Origin: Xanthomarina spongicola
GTDB taxonomy: Bacteria; Bacteroidota; Bacteroidia; Flavobacteriales; Flavobacteriaceae
Length of the DNA: 64,000 nt
Assembly (NCBI RefSeq): GCF_003148645.1
Contig: NZ_QGGP01000007.1
Span: 1 to 64,000, forward strand
Direction of reading: 5' to 3'
Positions within the stretch are counted from its first letter, which is position 1, and each line of letters begins with the position of its first letter. The notes under the pieces were generated by a model. It searched no databases. It was not told the origin of the DNA and worked only from the letters and a program-made list of their open reading frames with translations. The position numbers were made by a program, and so were the translations under genes. Shown here piece after piece: positions 1 to 6,887 of the stretch.

Positions 1-117
1 TAGTGTTTTAAAGCCAGACACATCATTCTTTAGTTGATAATGACCTGTATTCTCATTATAAACATCAAACACAGATTTACTGATGTCAATACCATAAATT
101 TTTCTATCTTTAGTCAT
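1..117 (-). CDS. IS110-family transposase, N-terminal part (cut by window edge)
   Basis: Reading the minus strand from an ATG at 117 gives 39 codons that stay open to the window edge. The start reads MTKDRKIYGIDISKSVFDVY, which matches the N-terminus of IS110/IS1111 (DEDD) recombinases. Asp11 in GIDISK is the expected first acidic residue of the RuvC-like catalytic site. IS110 enzymes excise and insert the element guided by an element-encoded bridge RNA. Only the N-terminus is visible, so intactness and the IS110 versus IS1111 subgroup cannot be judged. The call rests on a short but characteristic motif. Confidence 0.82.
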   Translation of the reverse strand, partial: MTKDRKIYGIDISKSVFDVYNENTGHYQLKNDVSGFKTL

Positions 118-290
118 AAGAACTGAATTTTGGAAAGAACAGATGCTACTCACATTTCAACAACTTGAAAACGAGATCTAGGTCTCACAGAACTGAACGA
201 AGTTTAAGTAGTAAAAGAGAGAGGATTATCAATGTTGCCGAAGTCTAAATGCTTCACCGTGTATAGTAACCTTAATTCTCTCTTTTGTTC
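118..290 (-). ncRNA. Candidate IS110 bridge RNA / left-end non-coding region
   Basis: This is the non-coding segment immediately upstream of the transposase start, where IS110-group elements encode their bridge RNA. It has no ORF but is rich in hairpins. A long stem pairs 213-228 with 273-286 (AAAGAGAGA-type arm against TCTCTCTTT, small bulge) and encloses a loop with its own hairpin (GAAG 240-243 / CTTC 252-255). Two more hairpins lie closer to the gene: a near-palindrome at 173-186 (GAGATCTAGGTCTC) and TTTCAA-CAAC-TTGAAA at 155-170. About 170 nt fits the length reported for the IS621 bridge RNA. The identity is inferred from position and foldability; the target- and donor-binding loops were not assigned. 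Confidence 0.42.
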
Positions 291-333
291 TTTCTGATTA
301 TTACTTAAATTTAGTGAATTACAAACTTAAGAC

Positions 334-442
334 GTGTATAGTTCATTGCTTCGGATTTTCTACCGAAAATCCTCGCACTTTTGCTATCTTGGTTTCTATG
401 GCGGAAAATCCTCGCGGATTTTCACGCAACGAAACCATACAC
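334..442. repeat. MITE-like inverted repeat with internal GAAAATCC hairpins
   Basis: The outer arms GTGTATAGTTCATTGC (334-349) and GCAACGAAACCATACAC (426-442) are imperfect inverted copies of each other. Inside are two perfect 8-bp hairpins: GGATTTTC-TACC-GAAAATCC (353-372) and GAAAATCC-TCGC-GGATTTTC (404-423). The GAAAATCCTCGC core appears again at 62549. This looks like a small non-coding dispersed repeat. It lies between the IS110 end and the DinB-like gene, and no ORF is visible in 118-497. Confidence 0.5.
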
Positions 443-497
443 AAACACGTTACCACTCTTTGCAAAAAACTCAACTGAAATAAAAAGCTAACCAATT

Positions 498-1040
498 ATG
501 AAACGCATACTAATTTTGACCTTGGCAATAATATTTTCTTCGTGTACACATCAAACAAATACAGAACAAAATGATTTTATAAAAGACTATTTAGAGCGAT
601 TAGAAAACTCCAGAAAATATTTAATTCTTGTAGCAGAGAATATGCCAGAAGATAAATATGAATATAAGGCATCTCCAGAGTCAATGAGTTTTTCTGAAAA
701 TTTAATGCATATTGCTTGGGCTATGGATTGGCATAGTCAAACTTTATTAGGTGGACGTAAAGCAAGGGATTGGAACACAGATAAAGAACTTAAAGTTGAG
801 AATAAATCTAAAAAAGAGATGATTGCAACAATTAACAAAACGTTTAACGAAACTATAAAATTAATAAGCGAATTTAATACAACTCAATTTAATGATCAAT
901 TGGATTATCTAGGATTAAATAGAACGAAAAGGCAAATCTTCCTGCTACTTACAGACCACATAACCCATCATAGAGGTCAAATGCTTGTCTATATGCGACT
1001 TAATGGACTAAAACCACCTAGATATGTTTTATATCAATAA
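498..1040 (+). CDS. DinB-like metal-binding lipoprotein
   Basis: A 180-residue protein whose N-terminus (MKRILILTLAIIFSSC) is a lipoprotein signal with Cys16 as the likely lipidated residue. The rest reads as a DinB/YfiT-like four-helix bundle. His residues that could bind a metal occur in LMHIAWAMDWH and in the C-terminal DHITHHRGQMLVYMRLNG, the classic DinB HHRGQ signature. Families of this fold include thiol-dependent transferases of unknown substrate. Family assignment is good; the function is unknown. It stands alone downstream of repeat DNA. Confidence 0.75.
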   Translation: MKRILILTLAIIFSSCTHQTNTEQNDFIKDYLERLENSRKYLILVAENMPEDKYEYKASPESMSFSENLMHIAWAMDWHSQTLLGGRKARDWNTDKELKVENKSKKEMIATINKTFNETIKLISEFNTTQFNDQLDYLGLNRTKRQIFLLLTDHITHHRGQMLVYMRLNGLKPPRYVLYQ

Positions 1041-1232
1041 TTAAAGAGAATTGGAATCTATTGGAATAAAAATATGAAAGGCTTTAACACTAAAATTAAT
1101 TTCTTGGTTCTTGCCTAATTACTAAAATCCTATTTTTTCCCTCTGGTTAATTATCTTTAATTAGCTTAGTTCTCTAACAGTACAGAATAACCAAATACAA
1201 AAACGTTAAAACACTCTTGAAAAAATCAAAAA

Positions 1233-1478
1233 ATGGATCAGAAAAAAATATCAGATTTAACTAACGAGGAGTTATTTAAAGAGAAAAAGAAAATACAATA
1301 TAACAAAATAGTTAACGCATCTCTTATTGGAGTATGTCTTGGAATTGCTATTTTTAGTGCAGTTAAAAATGGATTTGGATTTTTTACTTTTTTCCCATTA
1401 CTCTTAACCTACCCATTTATAAAAAACGGTAAAAAAATCAAAGAATTAGAGAAGGAATTAAAATCTCGCAACTTATAA
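1233..1478 (+). CDS. Small membrane protein, unknown function
   Basis: An 81-residue protein with a charged N-terminal helix, two hydrophobic stretches (about residues 28-45 and 48-65) separated by a short turn, and a Lys/Glu-rich tail. This suggests a two-TM hairpin with both ends in the cytoplasm. I recognise no family. The flanks (1041-1232 and 1479-1630) show no other gene. Confidence 0.5.
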   Translation: MDQKKISDLTNEELFKEKKKIQYNKIVNASLIGVCLGIAIFSAVKNGFGFFTFFPLLLTYPFIKNGKKIKELEKELKSRNL

Positions 1479-1629
1479 TTGAGCTCTTTTCTAATTTTAG
1501 AATTTACATCTATTTTATCGATATGTCTCATACAAACGACATCTAGCCTTAATTTCTTGGCAAAAAATCGTGAATGATTTTATAAATATTAAATCAAAAA
1601 AAAATCCTTTTAAATTACTTTTTGTTTTA

Positions 1630-1673
1630 ACAATATTTTAATTCGGATAAATTTGTCCGTATTAAAATATTGT
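1630..1673. promoter_or_regulatory. 44-bp palindromic operator upstream of the Rrf2 gene
   Basis: The outer arms CAATATTTTAAT (1631-1642) and ATTAAAATATTG (1661-1672) are exact reverse complements, and one more A/T pair extends this to 1630/1673. The core CGGATAAATTTGTCCG (1644-1659) is palindromic except for one pair. Only two pairs in the 44 bp are mismatched (1643/1660 and 1648/1655). The palindrome covers the presumed -33 element and spacer of the promoter reading into the Rrf2 gene, as expected for an autorepressor site. A related core lies at 2157-2174. Confidence 0.7.
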
Positions 1674-1683
1674 CATACATTTG
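1652..1683 (+). promoter_or_regulatory. Bacteroidota-type promoter of the Rrf2-ric unit
   Basis: A -33 element TTTG (1652-1655), a 20-bp spacer and an exact -7 element TACATTTG (1676-1683, consensus TAnnTTTG) lie 21 bp upstream of the ATG at 1705. The -33 element is inside the 44-bp palindrome. Confidence 0.6.
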
Positions 1684-1704
1684 CATTGTAATTAAAACAA
1701 AAAT

Positions 1705-2139
1705 ATGTTTTCTAAGGCATGCGAATATGGTATTAAAGCGTCAATTTTTATTGCGCTAAACTCTTACGAAGGTAAGAGAGTAAGCCTTAAAGCTATTGCT
1801 AAAGAAATTAATTCACCTGAAGCATTTACAGCCAAAATTTTACAAGATTTAGCTAGACATAGCATTATTAATTCGGTTAAAGGAGCTCATGGTGGTTTCG
1901 AAATAGATAAATATGCTATTTCAAGTATCAAGTTATCTCAAATTGTAAATGCTATCGATGGAGATAGTATTTATAAAGGTTGTGGTTTAGGTCTGCATAC
2001 TTGCGATGAAGATCATCCTTGTCCTGTACATGATAAATTTAAATCTGTTAGAGAAGAGCTAAAGGATATGTTAGAAAAAACCAATTTAGAAGAATTAGCA
2101 TTAGATATTAAATCTGGTGTCGCATTTTTAAGAACATAA
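1705..2139 (+). CDS. Rrf2-family iron-sulfur transcriptional regulator (NsrR/IscR-like)
   Basis: A 144-residue Rrf2 protein. A winged helix-turn-helix fills roughly residues 1-65 (KACEYGIKASIFIALNS, then the SVKGAHGGFEI wing). Three cysteines, C93, C100 and C106, in KGCGLGLHTCDEDHPCPVHD have the spacing used by Rrf2 sensors to hold an Fe-S cluster. NsrR-type members lose their cluster to nitric oxide and release genes for NO detoxification. The gene sits 42 bp upstream of the RIC repair gene and behind a long palindrome, and a related site precedes RIC, so it probably controls itself and its neighbour. NO sensing is inferred from context; redox or Fe-S supply sensing is the alternative. Confidence 0.85.
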   Translation: MFSKACEYGIKASIFIALNSYEGKRVSLKAIAKEINSPEAFTAKILQDLARHSIINSVKGAHGGFEIDKYAISSIKLSQIVNAIDGDSIYKGCGLGLHTCDEDHPCPVHDKFKSVREELKDMLEKTNLEELALDIKSGVAFLRT

Positions 2140-2156
2140 AAAAAATTGAATAAAAA

Positions 2157-2174
2157 TAGGATAAAATTATCCGA
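2157..2174. promoter_or_regulatory. Second copy of the Rrf2-type operator, upstream of ric
   Basis: The core GGATAAAATTATCC (2159-2172) is palindromic except for the central pair. Aligned with the core of the operator at 1644-1659, it matches at 13 of 16 positions (shared GGATAAAnTTnTCCG). It ends 8 bp before the first ATG of ric, inside the 42-bp gap between the two genes. Confidence 0.55.
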
Positions 2175-2181
2175 ATAATTA

Positions 2182-2919
2182 ATGATTATGGAAACATTAA
2201 GCAAAGACGCACAAAAGCAAATAGGTCAGTTTGTTGCAGAAGATTATAGAACAGCAGCTGTATTTTCTAAATACGGAATAGATTTTTGTTGTAAAGGACA
2301 CAGAACTATAGAAGAAGTTTGTACAAAAAAAGATATTGATAGTAATGAGCTATTATTAGATTTAGACAGAGTCTTATCTGCAAATACAGATCAATCTATC
2401 GACTATAAATCTTGGCCATTAGACTTATTAGCAGAATATATTGAGAAAAAACACCACAGATATGTGGAAGAAAAAATTCCTGTTTTACGCCAGTTTTTAG
2501 ATAAACTATGTCGTGTTCATGGAGAAAGACACCCTGAGTTATTTAAAATAAATGAACATTTTACTGCGTCTGCTGGAGAATTAGCAGCACACATGAAAAA
2601 AGAGGAATTAATTTTATTTCCGTTCATTAAAAAAATGGTGAAAGCTCAATTAGATAGAGGTGCCATTTTAGCTCCACAATTTGGATCTGTTGAAAACCCA
2701 ATTGCTATGATGATGCAAGAACACGATAATGAAGGTGAGCGTTTTAGACTAATTTCTGAGTTAACAAATAATTACAATCCTCCTGCAGATGCATGCAATA
2801 CTTATAGAGTTACGTTTGCAATGCTAGATGAGTTTGAAAAAGATTTACATCTACATATCCATTTAGAAAATAACATATTATTCCCTGAAGCAGTAAAATT
2901 AGAAAAAGCTTTTTCGTAA
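2182..2919 (+). CDS. ric: Iron-sulfur cluster repair di-iron protein RIC (ScdA/YtfE family)
   Basis: A 245-residue protein with the two-part RIC layout. The N-terminal ScdA_N domain carries the paired cysteines C36-C37 (GIDFCCKGHRTIEEVC). A C-terminal hemerythrin-like bundle has di-iron ligand candidates in KKHHRYVEEKI, AHMKKEELILFPF, MQEHDNEGERF and LHIHLENNILFPEA. RIC proteins repair Fe-S clusters and di-iron centres damaged by NO and oxidative stress in the cytoplasm. Starts at 2182 and 2188 (MI|METLSK) are both possible. A strong terminator follows at 2960-2997, so the Rrf2-RIC pair is a closed unit. Confidence 0.9.
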   Translation: MIMETLSKDAQKQIGQFVAEDYRTAAVFSKYGIDFCCKGHRTIEEVCTKKDIDSNELLLDLDRVLSANTDQSIDYKSWPLDLLAEYIEKKHHRYVEEKIPVLRQFLDKLCRVHGERHPELFKINEHFTASAGELAAHMKKEELILFPFIKKMVKAQLDRGAILAPQFGSVENPIAMMMQEHDNEGERFRLISELTNNYNPPADACNTYRVTFAMLDEFEKDLHLHIHLENNILFPEAVKLEKAFS

Positions 2920-2959
2920 GAATGATTAATAGCAAAATGATATTTTCTTTATTGTAGTA

Positions 2960-2997
2960 TCTGGGAGCCTTTCCCCAAGGGCTCCTAGATTTTTTTT
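2960..2997 (+). terminator. Rho-independent terminator after ric
   Basis: TCTGGGAGCC pairs with GGCTCCTAGA (one G-T), extended inward by three more pairs around a CCCC loop to give about 13 bp. Eight T follow (2990-2997). Confidence 0.85.
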
Positions 2998-3122
2998 AAA
3001 AAATTAAAGATTTTGGTTAGTAATAGTTGTTTTTAAAACACTTCTTTTGTAAATAATTATAATATTTAAATTTTTTGAGGAGGAAATTTATATAATTAAA
3101 AATTATTGCTTCAAAAGGAGTG

Positions 3123-3154
3123 TTTTTGTTTATCTACTTTTACACTTAAATTTG
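3123..3154 (+). promoter_or_regulatory. Promoter of the membrane protein-hemerythrin pair
   Basis: TTTTTG (3123-3128), an 18-bp spacer and TAAATTTG (3147-3154) fit the Bacteroidota -33/-7 consensus. The ATG at 3164 is only 9 nt past the -7 element, so the mRNA leader would be very short or absent. Confidence 0.6.
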
Positions 3155-3163
3155 TAATATTTT

Positions 3164-4351
3164 ATGTCTAAAAAGCTCGTATTAACTTGCTTAATTAACT
3201 TTTTTGTAGCTGCCTTAATGGGTTTAGCATTACGCTATACTTATATTTCTCCAATTTCAATTAATTATAGGTTTTTAACGCATGCACATTCGCATGTTGC
3301 TATGTTAGGCTGGGTCTATTTAATGCTTTACACACTTTACTTTCATTACTTTGTTCCCAATAAAAAACCTGTTTACATCTCTTTATTTTGGATAACTCAA
3401 GTTTCCGTAATTGGCATGATGATTAGCTTTCCAATTCAAGGCTATGCAGCTATTTCTATAACGTTTTCAACACTTCATATATTTTGTAGTTATTATTTTT
3501 TTAGACTTATTTGGAAAAATCTTAAAACAGACTCTAAAGTTTCAAAGTTATTACTTAAAACTTCACTCCTATTTATGCTAACCTCAACTATAGGTGTTTG
3601 GTGTTTAGGTCCAGCAGTTGGTCTTCTTGGTCAAGCTTCAGCTTTTTATCAGATTGCCATTCAATTCTTTTTACATTTTCAATTTAATGGTTGGTTTTTA
3701 GTAGCTGTTCTAGCCATTTTATTTCATAAGTTACAAATAAAAGACTCCAAAGAATTTAGATTATTCTTTAAATTACTAATCGCTTCAATTCTATTTACTT
3801 TTGCTTTACCTGTTAATTGGTTTGCTCCACATAACTCATTATTATGGATTAATGGATTTGGGGTTTTACTACAAATTGCAGCATTATATCTTTTTATAAA
3901 ACTTATTAAATCTTCTTTGAAAAACGTACTTAAAACAAGCTCAAAAATTATCCAATTCATGCTCTATTTTGCATTGTTTAGTTTTGTGTTAAAAATAGGT
4001 CTACAAACCTTATCTTTAATTCCAGAAGTATCTAATGTTGCCTATCAACATAGAAACCTTGTTATTGGTTTTATTCATTTAACCATGTTAGGCGTAATTT
4101 CTGGATTTTTATTGGCTTATATTTTGCAAAGTAAATTAGTGACTTTCAATAAATCACTTTCAATTAGCATGTATGTTTTTGTACTTGGTTTTATTCTTAC
4201 TGAATTAATCTTATTGCTACAAGGTGGTCTATTTTACTTTGGAAATGGATTGTTACCCAATTATTACATTTTACTTTTTATAAGTAGCATCTTACTACCA
4301 GCTGGCATTATAGGTCTTACTTTTAACATTATTAAAACCAAAATAATATGA
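3164..4351 (+). CDS. Polytopic membrane protein, possibly heme-copper-oxidase-subunit-I-like
   Basis: A 395-residue, very hydrophobic protein with roughly 12 predicted TM segments. Conserved-looking His clusters sit at or within helices: residues 40-44 (THAHSHVAMLGW), FFLHFQFNGW, APHNSLLW and QHRNLVIGFIHLTMLG. His-rich helices with HxxxxxGW resemble the heme-binding helices of heme-copper oxidase subunit I or NnrS-type proteins, but I cannot place it firmly in either family. The gene overlaps the hemerythrin gene by 4 bp (ATGA), so the two are translationally coupled. It lies between RIC and a nitrite reductase operon, which points to a role in NO metabolism or protection. Function is inferred from context. 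Confidence 0.6.
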   Translation: MSKKLVLTCLINFFVAALMGLALRYTYISPISINYRFLTHAHSHVAMLGWVYLMLYTLYFHYFVPNKKPVYISLFWITQVSVIGMMISFPIQGYAAISITFSTLHIFCSYYFFRLIWKNLKTDSKVSKLLLKTSLLFMLTSTIGVWCLGPAVGLLGQASAFYQIAIQFFLHFQFNGWFLVAVLAILFHKLQIKDSKEFRLFFKLLIASILFTFALPVNWFAPHNSLLWINGFGVLLQIAALYLFIKLIKSSLKNVLKTSSKIIQFMLYFALFSFVLKIGLQTLSLIPEVSNVAYQHRNLVIGFIHLTMLGVISGFLLAYILQSKLVTFNKSLSISMYVFVLGFILTELILLLQGGLFYFGNGLLPNYYILLFISSILLPAGIIGLTFNIIKTKII

Positions 4352-4809
4352 ATCCAAAACCTCAAAAACGTCATAAAGCGTTACAACCTCTAAGTAGAGA
4401 GCATCATCATGGATTGCTTTTATCCTGGAAAATAAGGAGTGGTTTTAATAAAAATATCAATCCGAATCGGATAAAAATTTATGCTGATTGGTTTTTTGAA
4501 ACCCATTTAATTCCTCATTTTGAAATGGAAGAAGAAAATATATTTCCATTATTAGAAAGCGATAACGGATTAATAAAACGTGCTTTAGCTGAACATAGAC
4601 GATTAAAAAGATTGTTTAATGAAACTACAGATAATGCAAAAAACCTTAGCAAAATTGAAGAAGAATTAGAGCAACACATTCGTTTTGAAGAGCGAGTTCT
4701 CTTTCCTGAAATTCAAAAAATTGCTACCGAAGAACAAATGCTTATTATAGAAAAAATTCATCAACAAGAGCCTTTTAAAGACAATCTTGATGATGAATTT
4801 TGGAAATAG
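4348..4809 (+). CDS. Hemerythrin-domain protein
   Basis: A 153-residue all-helical protein with the hemerythrin HHE pattern: SREHHHGLLLSWK, ETHLIPHFEMEEENIFPLLE, AEHRRLKRL and EQHIRFEERVLFPEI supply His/Glu ligands for a di-iron site. No signal peptide, so probably cytoplasmic. The start overlaps the stop of the preceding membrane protein by 4 bp. Such proteins bind O2 or NO or handle iron; the setting favours NO or Fe-S stress. It ends 15 bp from the convergent porin gene. Confidence 0.8.
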   Translation: MNPKPQKRHKALQPLSREHHHGLLLSWKIRSGFNKNINPNRIKIYADWFFETHLIPHFEMEEENIFPLLESDNGLIKRALAEHRRLKRLFNETTDNAKNLSKIEEELEQHIRFEERVLFPEIQKIATEEQMLIIEKIHQQEPFKDNLDDEFWK

Positions 4810-4824
4810 TTTAAAATAAATTAA

Positions 4825-6099
4825 TTACTCTTTTGTGTCGTCTTTCTTAAAAGATGTTTTAAATAAGGAAGGCTTTACAGTAATCATTGCCCAAGCCCAA
4901 TTATTGGTAGCATCTTTATCTCCTCCTTTTATAACTTCCATACTTTCTGTTGCAAACATTTGAGAATAACCTACTTGAAAATTAATGTCTTTAGAGAACT
5001 TATAACCCACTGCTAAATCTATTTCTGTTCCAAGAGTGTTACTCATTTCGTCTCCCATTCCATCAACTATAGTAGCTGCCGAAGAAAAGAAATGTGGAAC
5101 TAATATAGCAGAGAATTTATTCTTCTTGTAAGCAAAAGTGGCATTTAAATCTACTAAACCTACATTATTTATATGGTTTCCAACATAGAAATAATCCATC
5201 CAACCATTGAATTTATGATTGGTTCCATACCATGGATTAAAAGATTCTAATTTATTATCTGTAGAATTCATATCTGTTCCAGATAAATATTCACCTCCTA
5301 AACCAACATTAAAACTATCTGAAATAGCATAATGTGCATTTAATGCAAAGTTGTAAGCACTTAAACTTACATCGGCAATCTTTCCTGTTTGAAAATAAAC
5401 TGATGCATCTGCTTTTAATTTACTTTTGCCATAGGTAGCATGAGTTCCAAAAGTTTGATTATAATCAACTTGTTGCTCATCATTAATATCGTCATAAGCA
5501 AATCCGTTATTAAGTATTAAGAAACTTAAACCAACATCTTTTAAATTGGTGTGATACCATAAATATTGAAACGATTTGTAGTTATTAACTGTATAATCTA
5601 CTTCAGTTAAAGTTTCACCTTCAGCACTAATGGCTAAACCTAAATCTATTCTATTGTTTTCATTTGGTTTAAAAGTTACAATAAGTGCATCATGGCTTCT
5701 AGCTTGCTGTGCCCAATCTACATTACCAAACATACGTTGGTCATCGTAAATAATTTCTTGACGTCCAAATTTAATAGAAAATTGGTTGTTTAAAATAGCT
5801 TCTGCCCAAGCTTGATGTATTGTTGTTCCGTTTCTATCAGAGGTTGCTAAAGTAGATACATCTCCCCAAACTCTTACATTTTGTACGCTAAAATAGGCGT
5901 TTAGTTTTTCGCTTTTATAACCAAAATTTAAACGTGTACGTTGAGACACAAAAGTGGCTGCATTTAATGAGTCTACAGCTAATGTTTTGTATCCATGTCT
6001 GTATTCAAACCTAGGTTTTAATTCGGCTGAAATTTCAAATTCTTGAGCATAAGTTACCATGCCAAGTCCTATACATAGGATTGCTAGTATTTTTTTCAT
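4825..6099 (-). CDS. Outer-membrane porin, alginate-export-like beta-barrel
   Basis: A 424-residue protein with a signal peptide (cleavage near VTYAQ-EF) and a barrel built of alternating aromatic/hydrophilic strands. FVSQRTRLNFGYKSEKLNAYFS, IKFGRQEIIYDDQRMFG and HDALIVTFKP resemble the alginate_exp porin domain. The family name reflects alginate secretion in Pseudomonas, but Bacteroidota members next to respiratory genes probably act as general or anion channels. It is the last gene after nirK, SUMF1-like and SCO (65 bp downstream of SCO) on the same strand, so nitrite/nitrate passage is a possibility only. Confidence 0.7.
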   Translation of the reverse strand: MKKILAILCIGLGMVTYAQEFEISAELKPRFEYRHGYKTLAVDSLNAATFVSQRTRLNFGYKSEKLNAYFSVQNVRVWGDVSTLATSDRNGTTIHQAWAEAILNNQFSIKFGRQEIIYDDQRMFGNVDWAQQARSHDALIVTFKPNENNRIDLGLAISAEGETLTEVDYTVNNYKSFQYLWYHTNLKDVGLSFLILNNGFAYDDINDEQQVDYNQTFGTHATYGKSKLKADASVYFQTGKIADVSLSAYNFALNAHYAISDSFNVGLGGEYLSGTDMNSTDNKLESFNPWYGTNHKFNGWMDYFYVGNHINNVGLVDLNATFAYKKNKFSAILVPHFFSSAATIVDGMGDEMSNTLGTEIDLAVGYKFSKDINFQVGYSQMFATESMEVIKGGDKDATNNWAWAMITVKPSLFKTSFKKDDTKE

Positions 6100-6164
6100 C
6101 TGTATTATTTTAAGGATTCTTTTGCGTTATAAAAAACGCTATCAATAAATTATTGATTTATATA

Positions 6165-6884
6165 TTATTGCGTTAGTTGTAATATGGTTTCAATAGTTTC
6201 TTTATTATCAACTCCTAAACCTTCTTGTTGATGCATTAATTCGCCTTCTGTATTAAATACGCTTATAATATTTGAATGCGAAAAATCCATTGGAGATATT
6301 TGTTTATACTTTACAGCTAGTACATTAGCAAATTCTCTAACACTTCCTTCAGTTCCTTGTAAGAATGTCCATTGCTCTCCATCCATAAAATTTTCTATGG
6401 CAAACGCTTTTAAACGTTCTGGAGTATCCGTTTCTGGGTCGATACTTACTAATACAAAACGAAGATCTTTTAAACTAGTTTCTGGTATTTTAGCCTCTAT
6501 ATTTCTCATGTCTGCTACCAATCTTGGACAAGCAGCTTTACAAGTTGTATAGATCATGACCATTACTAAAGTTTTTCCTTTTAAATCTTCAAGCTGAATT
6601 TTTTCACCTTCTTCGGTATTCCAAGTTGAAGTTAAATTGAAAATGGATTCGTCTGAAATATCATTTTCATTTAATATTTTTGAATCTTCGCTCTCAATTG
6701 GTTGTAAGTCCATTTTACAAACTGGACAACTTCCAGCTTCAGAATATGTTTTTTCTCCTTCACATTTCATTGGACATTGATATACTGCTAATTCATCTGA
6801 TGCTTTTTCAGATTTGTTTGAATTACAAGATGCCAGAGTCATCACCAGAACAAATACTGAGAATAATATTTTAAAGTATTTCAT
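6165..6884 (-). CDS. SCO-family copper chaperone with N-terminal heavy-metal-binding domain
   Basis: A 239-residue lipoprotein (signal ends LASC20). Residues about 34-62 form a Cys-rich metal-binding domain (YQCPMKCEGEKTY...SCPVCKMDL), as found on copper efflux proteins. The rest is a thioredoxin-fold SCO1/SenC domain with the copper/thiol motif CKAAC and a downstream His in FSHSNIISVF. SCO proteins deliver copper to cytochrome oxidase CuA sites and other periplasmic cuproenzymes. Placement 3 bp after the SUMF1-like gene and downstream of nirK suggests it loads copper into NirK. The domain pairing is uncommon for SCO proteins. Confidence 0.85.
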   Translation of the reverse strand: MKYFKILFSVFVLVMTLASCNSNKSEKASDELAVYQCPMKCEGEKTYSEAGSCPVCKMDLQPIESEDSKILNENDISDESIFNLTSTWNTEEGEKIQLEDLKGKTLVMVMIYTTCKAACPRLVADMRNIEAKIPETSLKDLRFVLVSIDPETDTPERLKAFAIENFMDGEQWTFLQGTEGSVREFANVLAVKYKQISPMDFSHSNIISVFNTEGELMHQQEGLGVDNKETIETILQLTQ

Positions 6885-6887
6885 TTT

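Noticed and set aside
2013-2204. Antisense ORF across the Rrf2 3' end and ric start
   Set aside because: Overlaps the coding strand of two recognisable genes and the operator; no family features.
4461-4480. CGGATAAAAATTT inside the hemerythrin gene resembling the Rrf2 operator half-site
   Set aside because: Only one half matches, it is within coding sequence, and the second arm is absent.
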